Shown one piece after another: positions 22,438-29,921 of a stretch of DNA of 30,013 nt. Position 1 is the stretch's first letter; each line of letters begins with the position of its first letter. A model generated the notes under the pieces. That model made no database searches and was not told the origin of the DNA. It saw only the letters and a program-made list of their open reading frames with translations. The translations under genes and the position numbers were made by a program. Origin of the DNA: JBOHBN01 sp050698355 (GTDB taxonomy: Bacteria; Actinomycetota; Actinomycetes; Streptosporangiales; WHST01); assembly GCA_050698355.1 (NCBI GenBank), contig JBOHBN010000170.1, forward strand, positions 1 through 30,013, given 5' to 3'.

Positions 22438-22489
22438 CAATGTGTCAGTAGCTCAGCTCGCTATGGCGGGCTGAGCTACTGACACGTTG
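22438..22489. terminator. Long perfect hairpin between convergent genes
   Basis: Arms of 20 bases at 22438-22457 and 22470-22489 pair throughout with one T-G wobble; the inner 16 bp (from GTGTCAGTAGCTCAGC) are perfect. The 12-nt loop can form a further CGC/GCG pairing. It lies between the transporter stop and the CPBP protease stop and probably terminates both. Its sequence is unrelated to the two TGATCATGAA hairpins. Confidence 0.75.
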
Positions 22490-22510
22490 GTGGGGCCGGC
22501 TACGGGCGCG

Positions 22511-23320
22511 TCACGCTCCGACGGCGAGGAGCAGCGAGATCGCTGAGATCGTGTTCAGCGTGGCGTGCGCGATGATCGAGGGGCCGAGCCGGCCGAAGAG
22601 CAACCGCAACGCTCCGAGTAGCGCGCCGCCGAGGAGCAGCCCGAGCATACGTACCGGCTCCAGGTGCACCACGGCGAACAGGATGCTGGTCAGCAGCAGC
22701 GTCAGCCCCGGGTTGAGCTTGTTCGCCAGCGCGCGCCACCACATCCCGCGAAAGTGCAGCTCCTCGATCAACGGGCCGACGAACGCGATGACGGCCAGGA
22801 ACGCGTACAGCACCGGACCGTGCTGCACGCTCTCGAGCACGGTGGTGCCGACGCTGCTCTTCGGCTCCATGCCGAAGATGTTCGCCACCACGAGCGTCCC
22901 GAGCGCGACCAGCCCCATCGCGACCAGCCCGCCACCGATGCCGGTGCCGATGTCGTACCAGCGGAAACGTATCGCGTAGTCGGCGCGGCTCCCGTTGCCT
23001 TTCTTCCTGGCGACGAGGTACTGCCACACCAGCACGCCCACGTAGGCGGGTAGCAGGCTCGCCAGCCCGACGGCAAGTGTCGGCGGGTTGCCACCGCCCG
23101 TGGAAAGGCGCCACACCGCCGCAGCAACGAGGCCGGCGATGAGCTGCAGCCCGATGAACACAGCCAAGCCGATGAGGGCGCTCGGCAATCCCCACTGCGG
23201 CCGCAGTATGCCGGGAGCTGAGACTGACGCCGCGGTGCCGGGCGGCGGGGGCGGCGACGGGGCACGCACCTGCCCGTCCGGCGCCGACGCCGCCCACGGC
23301 GGACGCGGTTCGATGCTCAT
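22511..23320 (-). CDS. CPBP family intramembrane metalloprotease
   Basis: A Rce1/CAAX-protease-related membrane protein of 269 residues. It has a Pro-rich cytoplasmic N-terminus (about 1-42), about seven to eight membrane segments, and the CPBP motifs EELHFRG (EExxxR), FAVVH (FxxxH) and HATLN. In bacteria such proteins are linked to bacteriocin self-immunity or membrane proteolysis; nothing nearby fixes its role. It lies 69 bp downstream of era on the same strand. Confidence 0.91.
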   Translation of the reverse strand: MSIEPRPPWAASAPDGQVRAPSPPPPPGTAASVSAPGILRPQWGLPSALIGLAVFIGLQLIAGLVAAAVWRLSTGGGNPPTLAVGLASLLPAYVGVLVWQYLVARKKGNGSRADYAIRFRWYDIGTGIGGGLVAMGLVALGTLVVANIFGMEPKSSVGTTVLESVQHGPVLYAFLAVIAFVGPLIEELHFRGMWWRALANKLNPGLTLLLTSILFAVVHLEPVRMLGLLLGGALLGALRLLFGRLGPSIIAHATLNTISAISLLLAVGA

Positions 23321-23389
23321 CTACGCGGCCTCCCCCGCCACTCTCCGGTGTGTCGGCCACCGTCTTCCAGTCTCCCGCCGAGCGACCAC

Positions 23390-24298
23390 TCAGAAGCCGA
23401 GGCGCTGGAGCTGCTTGGGGTCACGTTGCCAGTCCTTCAGGATCTTGACGTGCAGGTCCAGGTACACCCGCGAGCCGATGAGGGCCTCGATCTCGCGGCG
23501 TGCCCGGGTGCCCACTTCCCGCAGCCGCCCGCCGCTCCGGCCGATCACGATCGCCTTCTGGCTTGGGCGCTCGACGTAGACGATCGCGTAGACGTCAATG
23601 AGGTCCTTGCCGTCGCGGGGTGTCATCTCCTCAACGGCGACCGCGATCGAGTGCGGCAGCTCGTCGCGTACGCCCTCGAGCACGGCCTCGCGTACGAGCT
23701 CCGCGACCAGCACCTGCTCGGGCTCGTCGGTCAGCTCGCCGTCCGGGTACAGGGCCGGGCCGGGCGGGAGCAGACCGGTGAGCACGTCGGAGAGCTCGTC
23801 GACCTGCATCCCGGCGACCGCCGACACGGGCACGATCTCGGTGAACGCCGCGAGCCGGTCGATCTCGACGAGCTTGGGTGGCAACGCGTGCCGCCGGTCC
23901 ACCGCATCGACCTTCGTCACGATCGCCACCAGCGGTGCCCGGCGGTCGGCGAGCTGCTCGAGGATGAAGCGGTCACCAGGCCCGATGCGCTCGTCGGCCG
24001 GCAGGCACACACCGATGACGTCGACCGCGCTGAGCGTCTCCAGCACCATCTCGTTCAGCCGCTCGCCGAGCAGGGTCCGCGGCCGGTGCACTCCAGGGGT
24101 GTCGACGAGCACGAGCTGTGCGTCGGGCCGGTGCACGATGCCGCGCACCACATGTCGCGTCGTCTGCGGACGGGCGCTGGTGATCGCGACCTTCTGGCCG
24201 ACCAGCGCGTTGGTCAGCGTCGACTTGCCGACGTTGGGCCGTCCGACGATGCTGGCGAAACCGGCGCGATGCTGCGGTGCCTCGTCACTCGTGGTCAC
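23390..24298 (-). CDS. era: GTPase Era
   Basis: This essential ribosome-assembly GTPase binds the 3' end of 16S rRNA. The 302 residues carry G1 GRPNVGKST, switch/G2 ARPQTTRH, G3 DTPGVHRP and G4 TKVD, followed by a C-terminal KH domain (IGRSGGRLREVGTRARREIE). The frame opens 40 codons earlier, but GTG 24298 with GGGGGAGG about 7-8 nt upstream gives the normal N-terminus. It is last in the HIT-phoH-ybeY-corC-cdd-era order on this strand. Confidence 0.97.
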   Translation of the reverse strand: MTTSDEAPQHRAGFASIVGRPNVGKSTLTNALVGQKVAITSARPQTTRHVVRGIVHRPDAQLVLVDTPGVHRPRTLLGERLNEMVLETLSAVDVIGVCLPADERIGPGDRFILEQLADRRAPLVAIVTKVDAVDRRHALPPKLVEIDRLAAFTEIVPVSAVAGMQVDELSDVLTGLLPPGPALYPDGELTDEPEQVLVAELVREAVLEGVRDELPHSIAVAVEEMTPRDGKDLIDVYAIVYVERPSQKAIVIGRSGGRLREVGTRARREIEALIGSRVYLDLHVKILKDWQRDPKQLQRLGF

Positions 24299-24374
24299 GA
24301 GGCGGCCTCCCCCGTTTGAGAAGACCGTCGGAATCCCGACTGGGGAGGGCAAGCACTTATCGAGGCGAGACCGG

Positions 24375-24404
24375 CCTTCTCGGGGCCCGCAGGCATCGAG
24401 AAGG
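24375..24404 (-). promoter_or_regulatory. Hairpin in the era upstream gap
   Basis: Perfect 8-bp arms CCTTCTCG (24375-24382) and CGAGAAGG (24397-24404) lie in the 175-bp gap between era and the cytidine-deaminase-like gene. It may separate or tune expression of era relative to the upstream genes. No U-run is present. Confidence 0.45.
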
Positions 24405-24473
24405 CGGCGTAACCCCACATAACGTGGTCATTTGGGGAGCGGCCGGTTGGGTAAGGACCCGCGGGTAACGCGC

Positions 24474-24779
24474 TCATGGCCGGACGATGTGCACTGGGGC
24501 GTCGGGCGACAGGTCCCGTACGACCGTGTCGTCGACGTCGCGGTCGGTGAGCACGACGGCTGCCTCGATCCCGATCGCACCGCTGGACACCGCCTGCGCG
24601 ACCGCGAGCTCCAGCGCGGTGAGCCGCAGCGAGGCCAGGTCGACGGTGGACGCGACGTACGTACGACCCATCTCGTCGCGCACGGCGGCCGCCTCGGCCG
24701 CGGACGAGCGGCCGAGCGCGCTGCGCGCCAGCGTCTCGAGCTTGGCGTCCTCGGGATCGGCGAAGGATTCGTCAAGCAT
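24474..24779 (-). CDS. Cytidine-deaminase-like protein lacking the zinc site
   Basis: The 101-residue protein keeps the layout of the cytidine deaminase fold (LARSALGRSSAAEAAAVRDEMGRTYVASTVDLASLRLTALE... in outline). It lacks the catalytic [HC]AE and PCxxC motifs, so it is unlikely to deaminate cytidine. Proteins of this kind sit between corC and era in Streptomyces and mycobacteria and are often annotated as cytidine deaminase. ATG 24779, 7 nt after GAGGAG, is preferred to ATG 24785, and it overlaps the corC-like stop by 8 nt. True function unknown. Confidence 0.82.
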   Translation of the reverse strand: MLDESFADPEDAKLETLARSALGRSSAAEAAAVRDEMGRTYVASTVDLASLRLTALELAVAQAVSSGAIGIEAAVVLTDRDVDDTVVRDLSPDAPVHIVRP

Positions 24780-26094
24780 CCACATGCTCCTCGACGTTCT
24801 CGGGTGTGTGCGTTTCGCCCTCCGCCGGTCCGGTGAGCCGCTCGACCAGCACCGTGGCGATACGGTTCCGCCGGCCGGTGGCGCTCTCGGCGGTCAGCCG
24901 CAGGCCGGCGATGCGAGCCGACGCCCCCGGTATCGGCACCCGCCCGAGCGCGTACGCGAGCAGCCCCCCGACGGTGGAGACACCATCCTCGTCGATCGCG
25001 GTGTCGAGCTCCTCGGCGAGGTCATCGACCGACAGCCGGGCCGTGACCCGGACGCGCCCATCGGGTAGCTGCTCGACCGGCGGTGCTTCCACGTCGTACT
25101 CGTCGGTGATCTCGCCGACGATCTCCTCGAGGATGTCCTCGATCGTGACCACCCCGGCCGTGCCGCCGTACTCGTCGACGACGACGGCCAGGTGCACCTG
25201 CCGCTTCTGCATGTCGCGCAGCAGGTCATCGACCGGCTTGGAGTCGGGCACGTAGTACGCCGGCCGCATCACCTGCTCGACCCGTTCGGTCGTCTCCGTC
25301 TCCGGGTAGTCGAACACCCGGCGCATGACGTCCTTGAGGTAGGCGACACCTGCGACGTCGTCCTCGTCCTCGCCCAGGACGGGGATACGAGAGAAGCCGC
25401 TGCGCAGCGCGAGCGACATCGTCTGCCGCAGGGTCTTGTCCCGCTCGATGAACACGATCTCGGTGCGCGGCACCATCACCTCGCGAGCCAGCGTGTCACC
25501 CAGCTCGAACACCGAGTGGATCATCTGGCGTTCCCCGTCCTCGATCAGCCGGCGCTCCTCGGCCAGGTCGACGAGATCGCGCAGCTCGGCCTCGGACGCG
25601 AACGGACCCTCGCGGAACCCCTTCCCGGGCGTGAGCGCGTTGCCGACCATGATCAGCAGCCGGGGCAGCGGTCCGAGGACCCGCGCCAGCCAGAACAGCG
25701 GCGGCGACCCCGCCCGGGCGATCGCGGTCGCATGCTGCCGTCCCAGCGTGCGCGGCGCGACGCCGATCGCGATGTACGCGACGACGACCATGACGCCCGC
25801 GGCGACGACGACGGCAACGACCGGGCCATGGACCAGGCTCAGCATCAGCACGGTAAAGATGACCACGGCCGTGATCTCGCACAGCTTGCGCAGCAGCAGC
25901 GCGAGGTTGAGGTAGCGGTACGGCTCGCTGACGACGCGCTGCAGCCGCGGCGCGCCGCGGTGTCCCTCCCGTACGGCCTCGTCGACGGCGATCCGGGACA
26001 CCCGCGACAGTGCCGTCTCGGTCGCCACGAACAGGCCGCTCACGACCACCAGGCATGCGGTGAGGACGAGTAACCAGACGTCGGAGCTGGTCAT
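24772..26094 (-). CDS. CNNM/CorC-type membrane protein with CBS domains
   Basis: The 440-residue protein has an N-terminal DUF21/CNNM membrane domain (about 1-190, with VATETALSRVSR). A CBS pair follows (about 200-330; MVPRTEIVFIERD, RIPVLGEDEDDVAGVAYLKDV and VVDEYGGTAGVVTIEDILEEIVGEI), then a C-terminal CorC_HlyC domain. Family members move or sense magnesium and other divalent ions; the old 'hemolysin' label is misleading. ATG 26094 overlaps the ybeY stop (ATGA), which rules out the longer upstream frame. Confidence 0.94.
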   Translation of the reverse strand: MTSSDVWLLVLTACLVVVSGLFVATETALSRVSRIAVDEAVREGHRGAPRLQRVVSEPYRYLNLALLLRKLCEITAVVIFTVLMLSLVHGPVVAVVVAAGVMVVVAYIAIGVAPRTLGRQHATAIARAGSPPLFWLARVLGPLPRLLIMVGNALTPGKGFREGPFASEAELRDLVDLAEERRLIEDGERQMIHSVFELGDTLAREVMVPRTEIVFIERDKTLRQTMSLALRSGFSRIPVLGEDEDDVAGVAYLKDVMRRVFDYPETETTERVEQVMRPAYYVPDSKPVDDLLRDMQKRQVHLAVVVDEYGGTAGVVTIEDILEEIVGEITDEYDVEAPPVEQLPDGRVRVTARLSVDDLAEELDTAIDEDGVSTVGGLLAYALGRVPIPGASARIAGLRLTAESATGRRNRIATVLVERLTGPAEGETHTPENVEEHVDA

Positions 26095-26543
26095 CGGTGC
26101 ACGCGCCACCCCTCCAGCAACCGGCGCTGCAAGGCGAACATCTCGCGCTCCTCCTCGGGTACCGCGTGGTCGAAGCCGAGCAGGTGCAAGGTGCCGTGCA
26201 CGCACAGCAGGTGCAGCTCCTCCTCGGTCGTGTGGCCGCCGCTCACCGCCTGCCGCTCGGCCACCTCCGGGCAGAGCACGACGTCGCCGAGCAACCCCGC
26301 CTGCGGCCTGTCCTCCAGGTCACCGGGCCGCAGCTCGTCCATCGGGAAGCTCAGCACGTCGGTCGGCCCGGGCTCGTCCATCCACTGCACGTGCAAGCGC
26401 TCCATCGCCGCGGTATCGACGAGCAGAACGGAGAGCTCCGCCAGCGGGTGCACCCGCATCTCGTCGAGCACGTACCGAGACAGCGCGTGCAGCGCCTGCT
26501 CGTCGGCGGATACACCGGACTCGTTGACGATCTCGATAGACAT
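26091..26543 (-). CDS. ybeY: Endoribonuclease YbeY, rRNA maturation factor
   Basis: A zinc-dependent single-strand RNase for 16S rRNA 3'-end maturation and ribosome quality control. The 150 residues include DVLSFPMDE and the zinc motif HGTLHLLGFDH (H-x3-H-x5-H). It lies 9 bp after phoH and overlaps the corC-like start, in the order typical of bacteria (phoH-ybeY-corC-era). Confidence 0.97.
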   Translation of the reverse strand: MSIEIVNESGVSADEQALHALSRYVLDEMRVHPLAELSVLLVDTAAMERLHVQWMDEPGPTDVLSFPMDELRPGDLEDRPQAGLLGDVVLCPEVAERQAVSGGHTTEEELHLLCVHGTLHLLGFDHAVPEEEREMFALQRRLLEGWRVHR

Positions 26544-26552
26544 GGTGGGTTC

Positions 26553-27587
26553 TCAGGAGCGGTCCCGGCGCCCGCGGCGCGCGCCGGTGTGGTCCGTTCG
26601 GTGGTCGGCGTGTATTGCCGCGTCGTGCCTGTCGTACGCCTCGACGATCCGGCTCACCAGCTGGTGGCGCACGACGTCCTGGCTGCCAAGCTCGCTGAAG
26701 TGCACGTCCTCCAGCCCGTCCAGGATGTCGCGCACGACCCGCAGCCCGCTGCGCTGCCCTGCGGGCAGGTCGACCTGGGTGATGTCGCCGGTCACGACCA
26801 TCTGCGACCCGAACCCCAGCCGGGTGAGGAACATCTTCATCTGCTCCGGCGAGGTGTTCTGCGCCTCGTCCAGGATGATGAACGAGTCATTGAGCGAGCG
26901 GCCCCGCATGTATGCCAGCGGGGCCACCTCGATGGTGCCCGACGCCATCAGTCGCGGGATCGAGTCCGGATCGACCATGTCGTGCAGCGCGTCGTACAGC
27001 GGCCGCAGGTACGGGTCGATCTTCTCGTACAACGTGCCCGGCAGGTAACCCAGCCGCTCGCCCGCCTCCACCGCCGGACGGGTCAGGATCAGGCGGTTCA
27101 CCTGCTTGGCCTGCAGCGCCTGCACCGCCTTGGCCATCGCGAGGTACGTCTTGCCCGTACCTGCCGGGCCGATACAGAAGACGACCGTGTGCTTGTCGAT
27201 GGCCTCTGCATAGCGCTTCTGGTTGACCGACCGTGGCCGGATGCGGCGACCCCGGTTGGACAGGATATCGACGGTGAGCACGTCCGCGGGACGCTCGGGC
27301 TCGCCGGCGCGGATCATCGCCACGCTGCGTTCCACCGCGTCGGGGGTGAGCGACGTGCCCCGAGCCAGGAGCGCGAGCAGCTCGTCGAACAGGGCTGTGA
27401 CCTGCTCGTTCTCCTCCGGGCGACCGGTGACGGTGATCTCGTTGCCGCGTACGTGGATGTCGGAGTCGAAGGCACGCTCGATGACCTGGAGCAGCTCGTC
27501 TCGCGACCCGAGCAGCGCAACCATCGCATGATCGCCGGGAACGACGATCTTCGTCTGCGCCTCAGCGGCTTGTGAAGTGTCAGCCAT
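26553..27587 (-). CDS. phoH: PhoH-like ATPase
   Basis: The 344 residues combine an N-terminal KH-like segment (about 15-80, with DIHVRGNEITVTG) and a helicase-like P-loop ATPase domain with Walker A GPAGTGKT and Walker B FIILDEAQNTSPEQMKMFLTRLG. PhoH-like proteins are thought to act with YbeY in RNA processing. ATG 27587 is chosen for homologous length but has no clear ribosome-binding site; a GTG at 27632 in the same frame with AGGA nearby is the alternative. The His-rich, basic C-terminus (HADHRTDHTGARRGRR) is variable in the family. Confidence 0.94.
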   Translation of the reverse strand: MADTSQAAEAQTKIVVPGDHAMVALLGSRDELLQVIERAFDSDIHVRGNEITVTGRPEENEQVTALFDELLALLARGTSLTPDAVERSVAMIRAGEPERPADVLTVDILSNRGRRIRPRSVNQKRYAEAIDKHTVVFCIGPAGTGKTYLAMAKAVQALQAKQVNRLILTRPAVEAGERLGYLPGTLYEKIDPYLRPLYDALHDMVDPDSIPRLMASGTIEVAPLAYMRGRSLNDSFIILDEAQNTSPEQMKMFLTRLGFGSQMVVTGDITQVDLPAGQRSGLRVVRDILDGLEDVHFSELGSQDVVRHQLVSRIVEAYDRHDAAIHADHRTDHTGARRGRRDRS

Positions 27588-27685
27588 GTGGGTTGTGGCC
27601 GGCCCGCCTTCCTGTCGCGTTCTTACCCCCACATCCTAAGGCGCTCTGGCCCCCTCGGGCCGCATCGAAGGTCGCGGAACGTGAC

Positions 27686-28051
27686 TTATCCCGGCGGCCA
27701 GGCGAGACCGCGGCCGCCGAGCACGTGCGCGTGCACGTGGAAGACGGTCTGCCCCGCGCCCGTGCCGGTGTTGAACACGAGCCGGTAGCCGGTGTCGGCG
27801 ACGCCGTCGTCCGCCGCGACCGTCGCCGCAAGGCCGATGACCTCGCTCAGCAGCGAGGGGTCGGCGGCCGCGAGCGCCGCCACCGTCTCGTGGTGCTCCT
27901 TCGGGATTACGAGCACGTGCGTCGGCGCCTGTGGATTGATGTCACGGAACGCAGTCGCTCGATTACTCTCGCGGACCACTGTCGCCGGTACCTCGCCCGA
28001 AACTATGTTGCAGAACAGGCAGTCCCCCACGTCGCCTCCCGCTGTTTCCAT
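27686..28051 (-). CDS. HIT-domain nucleotide hydrolase (HINT-like)
   Basis: The 121 residues have the zinc-site-like CLFCNIVSGEVPA near the N-terminus and the histidine triad HVHAHVLGG near the C-terminus, characteristic of HINT-type purine nucleoside phosphoramidases. ATG 28051 follows GAGGGG by 9 nt; GTG 28030 after GGAGG is a second possibility. It heads the minus-strand block leading to era, with 98 bp between it and phoH. Confidence 0.93.
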   Translation of the reverse strand: METAGGDVGDCLFCNIVSGEVPATVVRESNRATAFRDINPQAPTHVLVIPKEHHETVAALAAADPSLLSEVIGLAATVAADDGVADTGYRLVFNTGTGAGQTVFHVHAHVLGGRGLAWPPG

Positions 28052-28098
28052 GAGACTCGACCCCTCGCCGCTGTGTCGGTGAGGCTCGACCCCTCGCC
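28051..28098. repeat. 19-bp direct repeat at the HIT gene start
   Basis: TGAGACTCGACCCCTCGCC (28051-28069) recurs with one change at 28080-28098, a 29-bp period. On the minus strand each copy contains GGCGAGGGG, so the ribosome-binding site of the HIT gene is duplicated, and a TATAGG -10-like sequence adjoins the outer copy. Confidence 0.8.
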
Positions 28099-28125
28099 TA
28101 TAGCCTGATGCCCGTCGGCCCCGTC

Positions 28126-28154
28126 TTGGTGTATCCCCGATCATGGGGTAGTCC
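28126..28154 (+). promoter_or_regulatory. Possible promoter of the ECF sigma gene
   Basis: TTGGTG (28126-28131), a 17-bp spacer and TAGTCC (28149-28154) form a moderate sigma-70-like promoter before the sigma factor gene. The spacing is right but the hexamers are imperfect. Confidence 0.35.
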
Positions 28155-28198
28155 TGCTCGAACGTAAACCATGGCGCGCCCCCGAGCGTGGTACCCGT

Positions 28199-28750
28199 GT
28201 GACCATGATCGTGGCGCCTGTCCGTGCGGAACGGGGGATTGTGGTCGAGTCCCACTGGGATGCCGATCAGGCAGTCACCGAACTCTACGGTGCCCACTAT
28301 CGGTCCCTGGTGCGGCTCGCCATGCTGCTGCTCCGCGACACCGAGGCCGCCGAGGACGTGGTGCAGGACGCCTTCGTGGCGATGCACCGCGCCTGGCGCC
28401 GGCTCCGGGACCCGGAACGCGCCCTCCCGTACCTGCGGCAGGCCGTGATGAACCGCGCGCGGTCGGCGCTGCGCAGGAGGAAGGTGGAGATCAAGTACGC
28501 GCCGAACCCGGTGCCGGACGCGCCGAGTGCTGAGCACGGCGCCCTCGACTCGCTCCAGCGGGATGCCGTACTCGCCGCGCTCGACCGGCTCCCGATACGG
28601 CAACGCGAGGCCCTGGTCCTGCGCTACTACAGCGACATGTCCGAAGCACAGATCGCCGAGGCCATGGGGGTGAGCCGCGGCGCGGTGAAGAGCCACACCT
28701 CGCGGGCCATGCACGCGCTCCGCGCGGTCCTGGAGGATGACCACAGATGA
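28199..28750 (+). CDS. ECF RNA polymerase sigma factor, SigE-like actinobacterial family
   Basis: This directs RNA polymerase to a dedicated promoter set. The protein holds region 2 (LYGAHYRSLVRLAMLLLRDTEAAEDVVQDAFVAMHRAW in outline) and region 4 (LPIRQREALVLRYYSDMSEAQIAEAMGVSRGAVKSH in outline) with little else. The start is uncertain: GTG 28199, ATG 28205 and GTG 28241 are all in frame; GTG 28241 has a G-rich stretch nearby and would give a more usual length. The gene is followed at once by a single-pass membrane protein that is a plausible anti-sigma or signalling partner. Confidence 0.92.
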   Translation: MTMIVAPVRAERGIVVESHWDADQAVTELYGAHYRSLVRLAMLLLRDTEAAEDVVQDAFVAMHRAWRRLRDPERALPYLRQAVMNRARSALRRRKVEIKYAPNPVPDAPSAEHGALDSLQRDAVLAALDRLPIRQREALVLRYYSDMSEAQIAEAMGVSRGAVKSHTSRAMHALRAVLEDDHR

Positions 28751-28778
28751 GCACAACGATCGCAGGAAGGACAGTGCG

Positions 28779-29921
28779 GTGAGTCCTGAACGGGACCCGC
28801 TCGAGGAGCGGCTGCGCGCGGCGCTCGAGGCGCGGGCCGAGGAGACCCAGCCGCGAGGCGACGGGCTGAACCGCATCCGCTCGCGCGTAGCGCGCCGCAA
28901 GCGGCTGCCGTTCCTCGCCCACCCGGCACTGGCGGCGGCCGGCTCCGCGGGCGTTCTTGTGATCGCAGTCAGCGCCGCCGCGGCCGGAACCGGCCAGATC
29001 CCGGGGACGCCACCGTGGGCGAACAGCGGGGCGCAAAGTACGAGCACGACCGAACGCCCGCGCAACCAGACGACGCCCTCGTCATCCGAGTCCACCGCAT
29101 CGACGAGGACGGCCAAGCCACACACCAGCCACCGGACGCCGGGCGGGACGAAGACCACCGGCGGGTCCGAGGCGACGCACAAGCCGAAGAAGCGGGTCAG
29201 CGTGCCCGTCTACTACCTGGCCAAGTCGGGCAACAGCTGGTCGCTGCAGAAGACCGATCAGTCGGTCACGCTGCACGGCAAGCCGACCGAGCCGGAACGC
29301 GCCGAAGCGGCGCTCGAGGCCATGCTCGACGACACCGGCCCGTACGCCAGCCCGTGGCAGCCGGGAACGACCGTGGCCGACACCAGCCTCAGCGCCTCGA
29401 CGCTCAACGTGGCGCTCTCCGCTTCGGCCGCCTCGGGCACCGTGGACGACGGTGAGGCGGCGCAGGCGGCGCTGCGCCAGCTGGTCTACACGGCGACGGC
29501 CGCTGCCCCGTCTGCGAGCTCGGTACGCCTGACCATCGGCGGCCGGCCGACCACCAGGTTCTGGGGGTGGGTGCCGGTCAGCAGCAGCGGCGTGAGCCGC
29601 GGCGACCCGGGCCTCACCCAACCGCTCAACACGATCACCGCTCCGTCCGCGGATGCGACCGTCTCCTCACCGGTGACGATCAGCGGCTCCGGCTCGTACG
29701 CCCAGTCGAGCGTCGACTGGCAGATCACGCAGAATGGCGCGGTCGTGCAGAGCGGTAGCGAGAGCACCGGGACCACGGGATTCGCCGACTGGAGCACGAC
29801 GGTCGATCTGGACCCCGGGACGTACAAGCTGCGCACGTACGACGGCGCGGCCAGCGGTGACCAGAACGCGCAGACGGTGCGGTTCACGGTCGACGCGTCA
29901 CCGAGCGCCAGCGCTTCTTAG
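28779..29921 (+). CDS. Single-pass membrane protein with GerMN and Gmad2-like domains
   Basis: The 380-residue protein has a charged cytoplasmic N-terminus (1-42), one membrane segment (about 45-70) and a Ser/Thr/Pro-rich spacer (about 76-130). An extracytoplasmic GerMN-like domain follows (about 135-245, YYLAKSGNSWSLQ through RLTIGGRPTT). The end is an immunoglobulin-like Gmad2 domain (about 255-370, with APSADATVSSPVTISGSGS). GTG 28779 lies 8 nt after AGGAAGG (28764-28770); ATG 28737 overlaps the sigma gene and lacks a site. The cytoplasmic part is too short for a classical zinc anti-sigma domain, so an anti-sigma role is only a suggestion from position. Confidence 0.84.
   Translation: MSPERDPLEERLRAALEARAEETQPRGDGLNRIRSRVARRKRLPFLAHPALAAAGSAGVLVIAVSAAAAGTGQIPGTPPWANSGAQSTSTTERPRNQTTPSSSESTASTRTAKPHTSHRTPGGTKTTGGSEATHKPKKRVSVPVYYLAKSGNSWSLQKTDQSVTLHGKPTEPERAEAALEAMLDDTGPYASPWQPGTTVADTSLSASTLNVALSASAASGTVDDGEAAQAALRQLVYTATAAAPSASSVRLTIGGRPTTRFWGWVPVSSSGVSRGDPGLTQPLNTITAPSADATVSSPVTISGSGSYAQSSVDWQITQNGAVVQSGSESTGTTGFADWSTTVDLDPGTYKLRTYDGAASGDQNAQTVRFTVDASPSASAS

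Noticed and set aside
20549..22474. A 641-codon open frame over the reductase and transporter genes
   Set aside because: It is an out-of-frame shadow of two genes with clear motifs; its composition is Arg/Gly/Ala/Pro filler.
27686..29182. A 498-codon frame extending the HIT gene upstream across the sigma factor
   Set aside because: HIT proteins are about 120 residues, and the extension is antisense to the sigma factor and membrane protein genes.
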